This document shows positions 1-6,774 of a DNA stretch of 9,423 nucleotides, piece after piece. The notes under the pieces were generated by a model. The model saw only the letters and a program-made list of their open reading frames with translations, ran no database searches and was not told where the DNA came from. The stretch comes from Bacteroidales bacterium (lineage in GTDB: Bacteria; Bacteroidota; Bacteroidia; Bacteroidales; WCHB1-69). Numbering within the stretch: position 1 is the stretch's first letter; each line of letters starts with the position of its first letter. The position numbers and the translations under genes were made by a program. The stretch covers positions 1 to 9,423 of the forward strand of contig JAISDH010000303.1 of the NCBI GenBank assembly GCA_031264975.1, in the 5' to 3' direction.

Positions 1-35
1 TAAGAAAAGGCATAAAAAAGCATAAGAAATTGTTC

Positions 36-935
36 ATGTATAAATTAACTCATCTAAAAGAGATAGAAGCAGAAACTATTTATATATTAAGGGAAGTAGC
101 CGCACAGTTTGAAAAACCTGTACTGTTATTTTCAGGAGGGAAAGATTCTATTGTCCTCACTCATTTGGCATATAAGGCATTTTATCCGGCGAAAATTCCG
201 TTTCCCTTATTGCATATCGATACGGGACATAATTTTTCGGAAACCATAACCTACAGAGATTCTTTGGTTGAACGTTTGGGAGCTACTTTGATAGTGGGGT
301 CGGTACAGGAATCAATAGATACCGGTCGTGTGAAAGAAGAAACGGGTTATAGTGCAAGTCGAAATAAATTACAAACCGTTACCTTGCTGGATACGATAGA
401 AAAATACAAGTTTGACGCTGCCATAGGCGGAGCGCGTCGGGACGAAGAAAAGGCTCGCGCTAAAGAACGTGTTTTCTCCTATCGGGACGAATTTGGACAG
501 TGGAATCCTAAAAATCAACGTCCCGAACTCTGGAATATTTACAATGGAAAGAAAAATATGGGGGAACATTTCAGGGTTTTTCCTATCAGTAATTGGACGG
601 AAATGGATGTTTGGCAGTATGTTTTACAGGAAAATATTGAAATGCCCTGTATCTACTTTACCCACGAACGCAAAGTATTTTACAGAGATGGGCAATGGTT
701 GGCGGCAGAACCTTGTATGAAGATTAAACCGACCGAAACCGTTGAAACCAGAAATGTTCGTTGTAGAACAATTGGAGATATAAGTTGTACGGGACTGACG
801 CTTTCAGAAGCCCATACATTGGAAGATATTATTGAAGAAATTGCCGCTACCCGCGTTACGGAACGGGGAGGTCGCGCCGACGATAAACGTTCGGAAACGG
901 CAATGGAAGATAGAAAAAAATCAGGATATTTTTAA
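36..935 (+). CDS. cysD: Sulfate adenylyltransferase subunit 2 (ATP sulfurylase, catalytic subunit)
   Basis: CysD catalyses adenylation of sulfate with ATP to give APS and pyrophosphate, driven by the GTPase CysN, in the cytoplasm as the first step of sulfate assimilation. The 299-residue product has the PP-loop SGGKDS at residues 33-38, HIDTGHNF at 60-67, GGARRDEEKARAKER at 131-145, a PKNQRPELW block near 158-166 and the conserved C-terminal KSGYF. Length matches the family (about 300). It belongs to the branch with SGGKDS and HIDTGHNF rather than the enterobacterial SIGKDS branch. An in-frame TTG lies two codons upstream at 30, but the ATG at 36 gives the usual MxKLTHLK-like start and is preferred. 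cysN begins 10 bp after the stop. No promoter is visible in the 35 bases before it, so the operon may start further upstream, outside the window. Confidence 0.96.
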   Translation: MYKLTHLKEIEAETIYILREVAAQFEKPVLLFSGGKDSIVLTHLAYKAFYPAKIPFPLLHIDTGHNFSETITYRDSLVERLGATLIVGSVQESIDTGRVKEETGYSASRNKLQTVTLLDTIEKYKFDAAIGGARRDEEKARAKERVFSYRDEFGQWNPKNQRPELWNIYNGKKNMGEHFRVFPISNWTEMDVWQYVLQENIEMPCIYFTHERKVFYRDGQWLAAEPCMKIKPTETVETRNVRCRTIGDISCTGLTLSEAHTLEDIIEEIAATRVTERGGRADDKRSETAMEDRKKSGYF

Positions 936-945
936 GAAGAAGATA

Positions 946-2223
946 ATGGCGAAAACAACAGGATATTTGGACATGGAATTGCTGCGATTTACAACCGCAG
1001 GTAGTGTGGACGACGGAAAAAGTACCCTCATAGGACGTTTACTTTATGATAGTAAATCTATCTTTGAAGACCAATTGGAAGCCGTCGAAGTGGCGTCTAA
1101 ACGTAGCGGCAACGAAGAAGTAAATCTTGCCCTATTGACAGACGGACTAAAAGCCGAACGCGAACAGGGTATTACCATTGACGTTGCCTATCGTTACTTT
1201 GCAACCCCTAAACGCAAGTTTATCATTGCCGATACGCCGGGGCATATTCAATATACCCGTAACATGGTAACCGGCGCTTCTACTGCCGATTTAGCAATTT
1301 TATTGTTGGATGCACGTCATGGTATTGTAGAGCAAACCATTCGTCATTCCTTCATTGCTTCTTTATTGGGCATACCGCATATTGTTGTTTGCATCAATAA
1401 AATGGACTTGGTGGATTTTTCAGAAGACGTTTTCCTGAAGATATGCAATGATTACACTGCCATAGCCGCCAAATTGGAACTTGGACAGGTTTGTTTTATT
1501 CCCATTTCTGCCAAATACGGACACAATGTGGTTACGGTATCGGATAAAATGCCATGGTATAAGGGACAAACATTGATGGATGTTTTGGAAACAATACCCA
1601 TTAGTCATAAAATCAATTCAAAGGAAATACGTATGCCGGTACAGTATGTTATTCGTCCGATTTCAGACAGGTTTCCCGATTTCAGAGGCTATGCGGGACA
1701 AATGGCAGGCGGAGTACTGAAAGTGGGCGACAAACTTACCATATTACCGTCGGGATTACAGTCTATGGTAAAAACCCTTTCGCAGTGTACCAAAGAATTG
1801 CAGGAAGTTTTTACCCCCGACTGGATAACCATTCAACTTGAAGACGATATTGACGTTGGGCGCGGTGATATACTTGTGGGAATAGAAGGAATACAACCTC
1901 AGATTTCGCAAGATATTATCATGAATATATGTTGGTTTAATGAAAATCCTCTTACGTTGAATACGCGTTATATTGTACGTCAGGCGACGAATGAAACAAT
2001 CGGAATTATCAAGAAGATAAACTACAAGGTTAATATCAATACAATGGAACATGAACTGAATACGGCTTCATTAAATATGAATGATATTGCATCTATTACT
2101 ATACGAACGGCAAATCCTTTGGTGTTTGACTTCTATAAACATAACCGTACAACAGGAAGTTTAATCTTTATTGACCCAAATACCTTTGAAACGGTAGGCG
2201 CCGGAATGATTGTTGAGGAATAG
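946..2223 (+). CDS. cysN: Sulfate adenylyltransferase subunit 1 (regulatory GTPase)
   Basis: CysN is an EF-Tu-like GTPase whose GTP hydrolysis drives CysD to form APS. The 425-residue protein shows the P-loop GSVDDGKS at residues 19-26, switch I EQGITIDV at 73-80, DTPGH at 96-100 and the base-recognition motif NKMD at 151-154, followed by the two beta-barrel domains typical of the family. The length corresponds to CysN alone: there is no C-terminal APS kinase (CysC) domain as in NodQ/CysNC fusions. The reading frame is open upstream to 832 inside cysD, but the ATG at 946 gives MAKTTGYLDMELLRF, a normal CysN N-terminus, and lies 10 bp after cysD. The short spacing indicates co-transcription and probably coupled synthesis with cysD. 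Confidence 0.96.
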   Translation: MAKTTGYLDMELLRFTTAGSVDDGKSTLIGRLLYDSKSIFEDQLEAVEVASKRSGNEEVNLALLTDGLKAEREQGITIDVAYRYFATPKRKFIIADTPGHIQYTRNMVTGASTADLAILLLDARHGIVEQTIRHSFIASLLGIPHIVVCINKMDLVDFSEDVFLKICNDYTAIAAKLELGQVCFIPISAKYGHNVVTVSDKMPWYKGQTLMDVLETIPISHKINSKEIRMPVQYVIRPISDRFPDFRGYAGQMAGGVLKVGDKLTILPSGLQSMVKTLSQCTKELQEVFTPDWITIQLEDDIDVGRGDILVGIEGIQPQISQDIIMNICWFNENPLTLNTRYIVRQATNETIGIIKKINYKVNINTMEHELNTASLNMNDIASITIRTANPLVFDFYKHNRTTGSLIFIDPNTFETVGAGMIVEE

Positions 2224-2272
2224 TGAAGAAATTGAATCATGGAATAATCATAAACTATATACTAAAGTAAGC

Positions 2273-2980
2273 ATGTGTTCAAAATCAGATATAGAAAGAT
2301 TCAACGCTCAATTTGCAGATTCAACGCCGGAAGAGGTTTTACGCTATTTTCTGGATATTTACGGAGATAAAATTGCCTTATCGTCCAGTCTCGGACAGGA
2401 AGACCAGGTTCTGACGGATATCATTCTCAAAATAAACCGTCATGCACGGATTTTTACCCTGGACACCGGTCGCCTGTTCCCTGAAACATACCAGCTTATT
2501 GATAAAACCAATATGAAATATAATATCAAAATGGAAGTGTTCTTTCCTAATTACACGCAGGTGGAAACAATGGTGAATCAAGAGGGAATGAATCTTTTTT
2601 ATGAAAGCATCGAAAAGAGAAAAAGATGTTGTAATGTTCGGAAGATAGCCCCGTTGCATAGAGCTTTTCAAACCTTACAAGCGTGGATTTGCGGATTGAG
2701 AAACCAACAGTCGGTAACAAGAAAAGATTTACAGTTAATTGAATGGGACGAAGTCAATAGTTTACTAAAAATTAATCCCTTGATACATTGGACGGATAAA
2801 CAGGTTTGGGAATATATCAAAGAAAATAACGTCCCATATAATAAACTGCATGATAAAGGTTTTCCAAGTATTGGTTGTGAACCTTGTACGCGCGCCATTG
2901 AGCAGGGAGACGATATTCGTGCGGGAAGATGGTGGTGGGAATCTCCCGAACATAAAGAATGTGGATTGCATAAACGTTAA
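2273..2980 (+). CDS. cysH: Adenylyl-sulfate (APS) reductase, iron-sulfur type
   Basis: Assimilatory reductase of the CysH family, predicted to reduce APS to sulfite and AMP using thioredoxin or glutaredoxin. The 235-residue product has a P-loop-like SSSLGQEDQ near the N-terminus, a TLDTGRLFPETY block, and the cysteine signature that separates APS from PAPS reductases: adjacent C119-C120 (RKRCCNVRK) and C202-x-x-C205 (GCEPC), which ligate a [4Fe-4S] cluster in the family. C230 in the C-terminal KECGLH motif is the catalytic cysteine that forms the S-sulfo intermediate. The frame is open back to a TTG at 2210 overlapping the end of cysN. The ATG at 2273 is preferred because the extension has no family counterpart that I recognise. 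The substrate assignment from the CC...CxxC pattern is established for the family, and the absence of APS kinase from the locus agrees with it. Confidence 0.93.
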   Translation: MCSKSDIERFNAQFADSTPEEVLRYFLDIYGDKIALSSSLGQEDQVLTDIILKINRHARIFTLDTGRLFPETYQLIDKTNMKYNIKMEVFFPNYTQVETMVNQEGMNLFYESIEKRKRCCNVRKIAPLHRAFQTLQAWICGLRNQQSVTRKDLQLIEWDEVNSLLKINPLIHWTDKQVWEYIKENNVPYNKLHDKGFPSIGCEPCTRAIEQGDDIRAGRWWWESPEHKECGLHKR

Positions 2981-2992
2981 ATTATTATATCA

Positions 2993-4045
2993 ATGAAGAA
3001 AAAATATTTTTACACAATGAAGAAATACTGTTTTATTTCACTTGTCGGAGCTATCCTTATGGTAACGCCGACTTTATTTTGTACTGCTCAGGAAGCAGAT
3101 ACATTGGTTGAAAAAGTTACCAAACTGGAAATCATTATCTCTAAACTACCCAAAATATCGGGATTACTTAATGTTCGTTATCAGTATACGGAGGACGGAA
3201 ATTCATTGGATATTCGGCGGGCGAGGCTGGACTTCAAGGGGGACGCTACTCGCTGGTTTAGTTATCGGCTACAGGTCGATTTTGCCTCTGCTCCTAAAAT
3301 ACTGGACGCCTATATACAGGCAAAGATTAATCCTTATTTCAATATTCAAATTGGGGAGTTTAAAGTTCCTTTTTCGCTGGAAAATCCCTATTCGCCCATT
3401 GGGTTGGAATGTATTGACAACTCGCAAGTAATTACGCGATTGGTTGGATATGAGGATATATCCGGTATTAGAGCAAACGGAAGAGATATTGGGCTTATGT
3501 TTTATGGAGGCGCATTCCAAAGAGAAGGATATAATATTTTAGAATATAACATTGGCGTTTTCAACGGTGCAGGAATCAACGTAAGAGATAATAATAAGAG
3601 TAAGGACGTTATTGCACGGATTGACGTTCGCCCCATTAAGACGGTTACTTTATCCGCATCAGGATATATCGGAGAAGCCTATATGAACGACAGTCTGAAA
3701 TACGAAACACGAAACAGAGCCGGATTCGGAGTACGTTATGACGACAATAAATGGTTATTCAGAAGCGAATGTATCTACGGATTGACCTCTAAAACAGAAA
3801 GTATGGGAGGATATGCCGTCCTTGCCTATACCTTTATAAAAAAGTTACAACCCTTGTTTCGGTTTGATTATTTCCACAGAGACATAAACCTGATAGCAAG
3901 CAGACAAATTAATTATACATTAGGTCTAAATTATTGGATTATCAAAAGAAATGTCGGATTACAGGTAAATTATACCTACCAAACGTTCCATGACCATAAC
4001 AATAATTCCGGTCTGCTAAGCGCCATGGCAACATTCGGGTTTTAA
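2993..4045 (+). CDS. Outer-membrane porin of the phosphate-selective O/P type, probably for sulfate
   Basis: A 350-residue exported beta-barrel protein resembling the Porin_O_P family. A lysine-rich N-terminus and hydrophobic stretch (residues about 12-29) form a signal peptide with a likely cleavage after A32 (FCTA/QEAD). A short helical LVEKVTKLEIIISKL segment follows, then RRARLDFKGDATRWFSYRLQ and IQIGEFKVPFSLE blocks characteristic of the family, alternating amphipathic strands, and a terminal phenylalanine (ATFGF) as expected of a barrel recognised by the BAM machinery. It is somewhat shorter than Pseudomonas OprO/OprP as I remember them. The gene starts 12 bp after cysH, so it is probably in the sulfate operon, and sulfate is the likely cargo; that is inference from position, because the family name reflects phosphate. 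A second in-frame ATG at 3017 would shorten the signal peptide by eight residues and is an equally possible start. Confidence 0.85.
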   Translation: MKKKYFYTMKKYCFISLVGAILMVTPTLFCTAQEADTLVEKVTKLEIIISKLPKISGLLNVRYQYTEDGNSLDIRRARLDFKGDATRWFSYRLQVDFASAPKILDAYIQAKINPYFNIQIGEFKVPFSLENPYSPIGLECIDNSQVITRLVGYEDISGIRANGRDIGLMFYGGAFQREGYNILEYNIGVFNGAGINVRDNNKSKDVIARIDVRPIKTVTLSASGYIGEAYMNDSLKYETRNRAGFGVRYDDNKWLFRSECIYGLTSKTESMGGYAVLAYTFIKKLQPLFRFDYFHRDINLIASRQINYTLGLNYWIIKRNVGLQVNYTYQTFHDHNNNSGLLSAMATFGF

Positions 4046-4088
4046 AATAGTGATTGGTAGTTAGTTGATTAATTCCTTTCGCCAAATA

Positions 4089-4173
4089 AGCACGCAGATG
4101 ACGCAGATTTGAAAAGATAAACACAGATTGTATTATCTGCGAAAATCCTTCAAATCTGCGTCATCTGCGTGCT
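4089..4173. repeat. Perfect 25-bp inverted repeat built of 9-bp ACGCAGATK units
   Basis: The arms 4089-4113 and 4149-4173 are exact reverse complements separated by 35 bases. Each arm contains two tandem 9-mers (ACGCAGATG, ACGCAGATT at 4092 and 4101; their complements at 4153 and 4162). A degenerate third unit sits inside the loop on each side (ACACAGATT at 4121; complement of TCGCAGATA at 4134), and AGATAA/TTATCT (4115-4120, 4133-4138) can extend the pairing, so the whole block is nearly palindromic. It lies 43 bp after the porin stop and 109 bp beyond the folK stop. It may act as a shared terminator or mRNA 3'-end hairpin for both convergent operons, but there is no T-run after either arm. 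From memory, similar CTGCGTCATCTGCGTG-type repeats are scattered in intergenic regions of several bacterial genomes, which would make this a dispersed repeat; I cannot test this here. Confidence 0.85.
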
Positions 4174-4174
4174 G

Positions 4175-4268
4175 CTTCTTGGCTTGCCTGCCTGTTGCCT
4201 TGTTCATTGTCCCCTTCCTTTCGCCCTTTCGCCCTTTCGCCCTTCTTGGCTTGCCTGCTGCCTTGTTC
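4175..4268. repeat. Imperfect direct repeat (31 and 27 bp) in an A-poor tract
   Basis: Copy one (4175-4205) and copy two (4242-4268) both begin CTTCTTGGCTTGCCTG and end GCCTTGTTC. The second lacks four bases in the middle. Between them lie an 8-bp tandem repeat and a short unique piece. The + strand from 4171 to 4277 contains only one A in 107 bases (at 4206), very unlike the AT-rich surroundings. No gene is supported here. The open + frame that runs through it (4128-4475) encodes only low-complexity hydrophobic residues and then antisense folK. Slippage or recombination between repeats is a likely origin. Confidence 0.85.
4217..4240. repeat. 8-bp tandem repeat CCTTTCGC x3
   Basis: Three exact consecutive units, followed by a partial CC at 4241-4242 where the second copy of the larger direct repeat begins. 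An isolated CCTTTCGCC also occurs at 4075-4083, just before the inverted repeat, so the motif brackets the palindrome. Copy number is likely to vary between strains by replication slippage, which is inference. Confidence 0.85.
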
Positions 4269-4282
4269 TTTTCGTCCAAAAA

Positions 4283-4777
4283 TCAAACCAGCGTAACAGG
4301 GTTAGTCATTGCTTGGTCGGGGCATTCTTGTTTGAGGGTTGTTATATTCTTTTTTAGGGAAGGGTGTACGAAGAAGGGACAAAGTTCATTCATGGGGGTT
4401 AATACAAAATTGCGCAGGTGCATTTTGGGGTGTGGTATTTGCAAGTCTTTTGTATTGATGAGCAGGTTGTCGTAAAAGATAATGTCAATATCCATGGTTC
4501 GGTCTTCATAGTTAGTGGTTTTCTTTTCTTTTCTACCGAGGAGATGTTCGATAAGTTGTGTTTCTTTCATCAAAGAGACGGGGTTGAGGGTGGTTTCCAT
4601 ACAAATTGCCTTGTTGATAAATGGATATAGAGAACTGAATCCCCAGGGAGGAGATTCATAGTATTGCGACTGGGCGATTATCTTTCCCGTTTTACTTTGC
4701 AGCAGAAAGGATAACTGTTCGTATTTGAGGAGCGTATTATTTAAATTTCCCCCCGCCAACAAATATACCTTGTGCAT
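4283..4777 (-). CDS. folK: 2-amino-4-hydroxy-6-hydroxymethyldihydropteridine diphosphokinase (HPPK)
   Basis: FolK transfers pyrophosphate from ATP to 6-hydroxymethyl-7,8-dihydropterin in folate synthesis, in the cytoplasm. The 164-residue product is the normal length for a single-domain HPPK. It has the N-terminal VYLLAGGNLNN (usually GSN), YYESPPWGF at 39-47, the signature EDRTMDIDIIFYDN with Mg-binding D96 and D98, and IPHPKMHLRNFVLTPMNEL near 114-132. The ATG overlaps the hutI stop by one base (TAATG on the minus strand), so translation is probably coupled to hutI. It is the last gene of the minus-strand operon. The repeat-rich convergent region lies downstream. No fused folB or folP domain is present. 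The last residues (about 150-164) look unconserved. Confidence 0.93.
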   Translation of the reverse strand: MHKVYLLAGGNLNNTLLKYEQLSFLLQSKTGKIIAQSQYYESPPWGFSSLYPFINKAICMETTLNPVSLMKETQLIEHLLGRKEKKTTNYEDRTMDIDIIFYDNLLINTKDLQIPHPKMHLRNFVLTPMNELCPFFVHPSLKKNITTLKQECPDQAMTNPVTLV

Positions 4778-6015
4778 TATGATTGTATTTTACCATTGAG
4801 AATAACCGTTTTCACTTTATTACTTCCGTAGGCGTATGGCATAAACTCGCAAGTGGGAATGGGGAAGGTGATAAAGAGATTGGCTTTTTTGTTTCTGGCA
4901 ATACTTCCGTGCGTGTTGCTGCAACCCATGGCGTAAGCGCTGTTGATTGTAATCGCGTTAATGGCTTCTTCGGGGAGCATTTTGTATTTGACGCACCCCA
5001 TGGAAAGGATAAATTGCATATTGCCCGAAGGACTTGACCCTGGGTTATAGTCGCTCGCCATGGCTAAAGGCAGTCCGGCATCTATCATTTTGCGGGCGGG
5101 GGCGTATCTCATACCCAAAAAGAAAGCTGCGCCGGGCAACAGCGTCGGCATTGTTTTTGAAGACAGCAAGGTTTTTATTTCATCATTCCCCGTATATTCG
5201 AGATGGTCTACCGAAAGAGCGCCATGTTTAACGCCCACTTGAATCCCGCCCGAATAATCCAATTCATTGGCATGTATTTTAGGGATAAGTCCATACTTTG
5301 CGCCTGCCGTCAGTATACGGTCGGTTTCTTCTACGGTAAAAAATCCCCTGTCGCAGAACACGTCGATAAAATCGGCTAACTGTTCTTCGCTTACTTTGGG
5401 TATCATTTCGTTGATGATTAAGTCGACATACTTACTTTGTCGTCCTTTATATTCCAGCGGCACGGCGTGCGCCCCCAGAAAAGTAGCCTTGATAAAAAGT
5501 TCCGATTCTTCTTTAAGAGACTTGATAACGCGAAGCATTTTCAACTCTTCTTCTACGCCAAGTCCATATCCGCTTTTTATTTCCACGGCTCCCGTGCCAT
5601 AATGTTTAATTTCTTCCAGCCGTAACCACGCTTCGCGAAACAATTCTTCTTCGGAGGCTTCCCTTATTCGTTTTGCCGTGTTGAGAATGCCTCCGCCTCT
5701 TTGGGCGATTTCTTCGTAAGAGAGTCCTTTGATTTTGTCGATATATTCAATTTCCCGACTTCCTTTATAAACCAAATGCGTATGAGAATCGCAGAACGAA
5801 GGAAATACCATTCCTCCTTCGGCGTCAATAACCGTATCTGTTTCCGCAGGGGAAAAGGTAGACATTTCGCCGAAGTCGGCAATGAAATCATCGTTTATCT
5901 TCAACCAGGCGTCTTTGATTTTGTGCATGGTTTGCATCTCTTTTCCCGCACGATATACAACGGGTTGTTGTTCCACCTGTACCAGTTCTTTTATATTCTT
6001 AATGAATAATGTCAT
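4777..6015 (-). CDS. hutI: Imidazolonepropionase
   Basis: HutI hydrolyses 4-imidazolone-5-propionate to N-formimino-L-glutamate, the third step of histidine degradation. The 412-residue protein is a full-length amidohydrolase-fold enzyme: DSHTHLVY with metal ligands H78 and H80, substrate-binding RGGGI (106-110) and EIKSGYG (145-151), FLGAHAVP with H183, KIHANELD with metal ligand H248, VDHLEY with H271, and the metal-binding aspartate D322 in ASDYNPGSSPS. These match the Zn/Fe ligand set known for Bacillus HutI (HxH, H, D). The ATG at 6015 starts 21 bp after the sirtuin stop, and its stop overlaps the folK start. Other histidine-utilisation genes (hutH, hutU, ftcD/hutG) are absent from the window, so they must lie elsewhere or be missing. 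Assignment is firm; the physiological setting is not. Confidence 0.95.
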   Translation of the reverse strand: MTLFIKNIKELVQVEQQPVVYRAGKEMQTMHKIKDAWLKINDDFIADFGEMSTFSPAETDTVIDAEGGMVFPSFCDSHTHLVYKGSREIEYIDKIKGLSYEEIAQRGGGILNTAKRIREASEEELFREAWLRLEEIKHYGTGAVEIKSGYGLGVEEELKMLRVIKSLKEESELFIKATFLGAHAVPLEYKGRQSKYVDLIINEMIPKVSEEQLADFIDVFCDRGFFTVEETDRILTAGAKYGLIPKIHANELDYSGGIQVGVKHGALSVDHLEYTGNDEIKTLLSSKTMPTLLPGAAFFLGMRYAPARKMIDAGLPLAMASDYNPGSSPSGNMQFILSMGCVKYKMLPEEAINAITINSAYAMGCSNTHGSIARNKKANLFITFPIPTCEFMPYAYGSNKVKTVILNGKIQS

Positions 6016-6036
6016 TTGTTTCTCTTTTATTGACGT

Positions 6037-6732
6037 TTAGGTATATTGTTCTTTTAGCAGTTTAATCAAATCTTTCACTCCTTCCGACGCCTTCTTTTTG
6101 ATAATATGTACATTTGGACGCTTTATGGAAACGTCGTTAGGGTCAATCAGAAAGATAGGAGTATTTGTTTGGACATAATAAAGCAGTCCCGCGGCGGGAT
6201 ATACGTTGAGCGAAGTCCCTATTACAACCAATATATCAGCCTGTTTTGTAATATCAATAGCCTCTTCCATCAAAGGAACAGGTTCGCCAAACCAAACGAT
6301 ATGCGGACGCAACTGAGAACCTTTCTCGCATAAATCGCCTATCTTCACTTCGTATCTGTCGGGGGTAAGGTCATAGATGAGGTCTTCGTCTTTTTCCGAA
6401 CGTACTTTAGTCAGTTCTCCATGCAGGTGAACAATATAAGAACTTCCGGCACGCTCATGCAGGTTATCCACATTTTGCGTGATGATAGAAACATAAAACA
6501 GTTTTTCCAATTCTGCCAAACCGATATGTCCGTAATTTGGTTTTACGTGCAGGAGTTGTTTTCTCCGTTGGTTGTAAAATTCGGTAACCAACTTCTTGTT
6601 TTTCATCCATCCCTTGGGAGTTGCCACGTCTTCTATTGCGTACTGTTCCCACAATCCCCCTGCATCTCTAAAGGTACTGATTCCGCTTTCGGCGCTGATA
6701 CCTGCACCTGTAAGTACTACTAAGTTTTTCAT
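6037..6732 (-). CDS. cobB: NAD-dependent protein deacylase, class III sirtuin (CobB/SIRT5-like)
   Basis: Sirtuins remove acyl groups from lysines using NAD and yield nicotinamide and O-acyl-ADP-ribose. The 231-residue core enzyme shows GAGISAESGISTFRD (9-23), TQNVDNLHERAGS (85-97), catalytic H104 in HLHGEL, RPHIVWFGE and the late GTSLNVYPAAGL. Y53-x-x-R56 in FYNQRR is the pair that in SIRT5 and E. coli CobB binds the acid group of succinyl- or malonyl-lysine, so desuccinylase activity is likely. The zinc cysteines are not preserved: the region between HLHGEL and RPHIVWFGE has only one Cys. As I recall this is normal for Bacteroides-type homologues. The frame is open back to a TTG at 6753, with ATGs at 6738 and 6732. 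The latter gives MKNLVVLTGAG, the usual N-terminus. It is mid-operon between thpR (42 bp) and hutI (21 bp). Confidence 0.92.
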   Translation of the reverse strand: MKNLVVLTGAGISAESGISTFRDAGGLWEQYAIEDVATPKGWMKNKKLVTEFYNQRRKQLLHVKPNYGHIGLAELEKLFYVSIITQNVDNLHERAGSSYIVHLHGELTKVRSEKDEDLIYDLTPDRYEVKIGDLCEKGSQLRPHIVWFGEPVPLMEEAIDITKQADILVVIGTSLNVYPAAGLLYYVQTNTPIFLIDPNDVSIKRPNVHIIKKKASEGVKDLIKLLKEQYT

Positions 6733-6774
6733 CGTCATACAATATTTTTTCAAGTTATAATTTATAAAACAGCC

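Noticed and set aside
1..35. TAA at position 1 as the stop of an upstream gene, and the repeated GCATAA motif
   Set aside because: With no upstream sequence the TAA cannot be tied to a frame, and the short AT-rich repeat is within chance expectation.
832..945. N-terminal extension of the cysN frame into cysD
   Set aside because: The extra 38 residues are a shifted reading of the conserved CysD C-terminus. The ATG at 946 gives a normal CysN start directly after cysD.
2210..2272. TTG start of cysH overlapping cysN
   Set aside because: The 21 extra residues show no CysH-like features, and the ATG at 2273 gives a normal-length protein. It cannot be fully excluded without proteomic or alignment evidence.
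1420..2898. Several antisense frames of 60-100 codons inside cysN and cysH
   Set aside because: They lie opposite strongly conserved coding sequence, lack family motifs, and are the expected shadow frames.
4089..4268. Possible CRISPR array
   Set aside because: The repeats are an inverted pair plus two unequal direct copies and an 8-bp tandem. There are no regularly spaced identical repeats with unique spacers and no cas genes.
4128..4475. Open + frame of 115 codons through the repeat region into folK
   Set aside because: Its N-terminal half is translated from the palindrome and the A-poor repeat tract (Cys, Phe, Leu, Pro low complexity), and the rest is antisense to folK. The overlapping 4169-4357 frame is of the same kind.
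6733..6753. Upstream TTG start of the sirtuin
   Set aside because: The ATG at 6732 places MKNLVVLTGAG at the N-terminus as in related sirtuins. The extra residues have no recognisable role.
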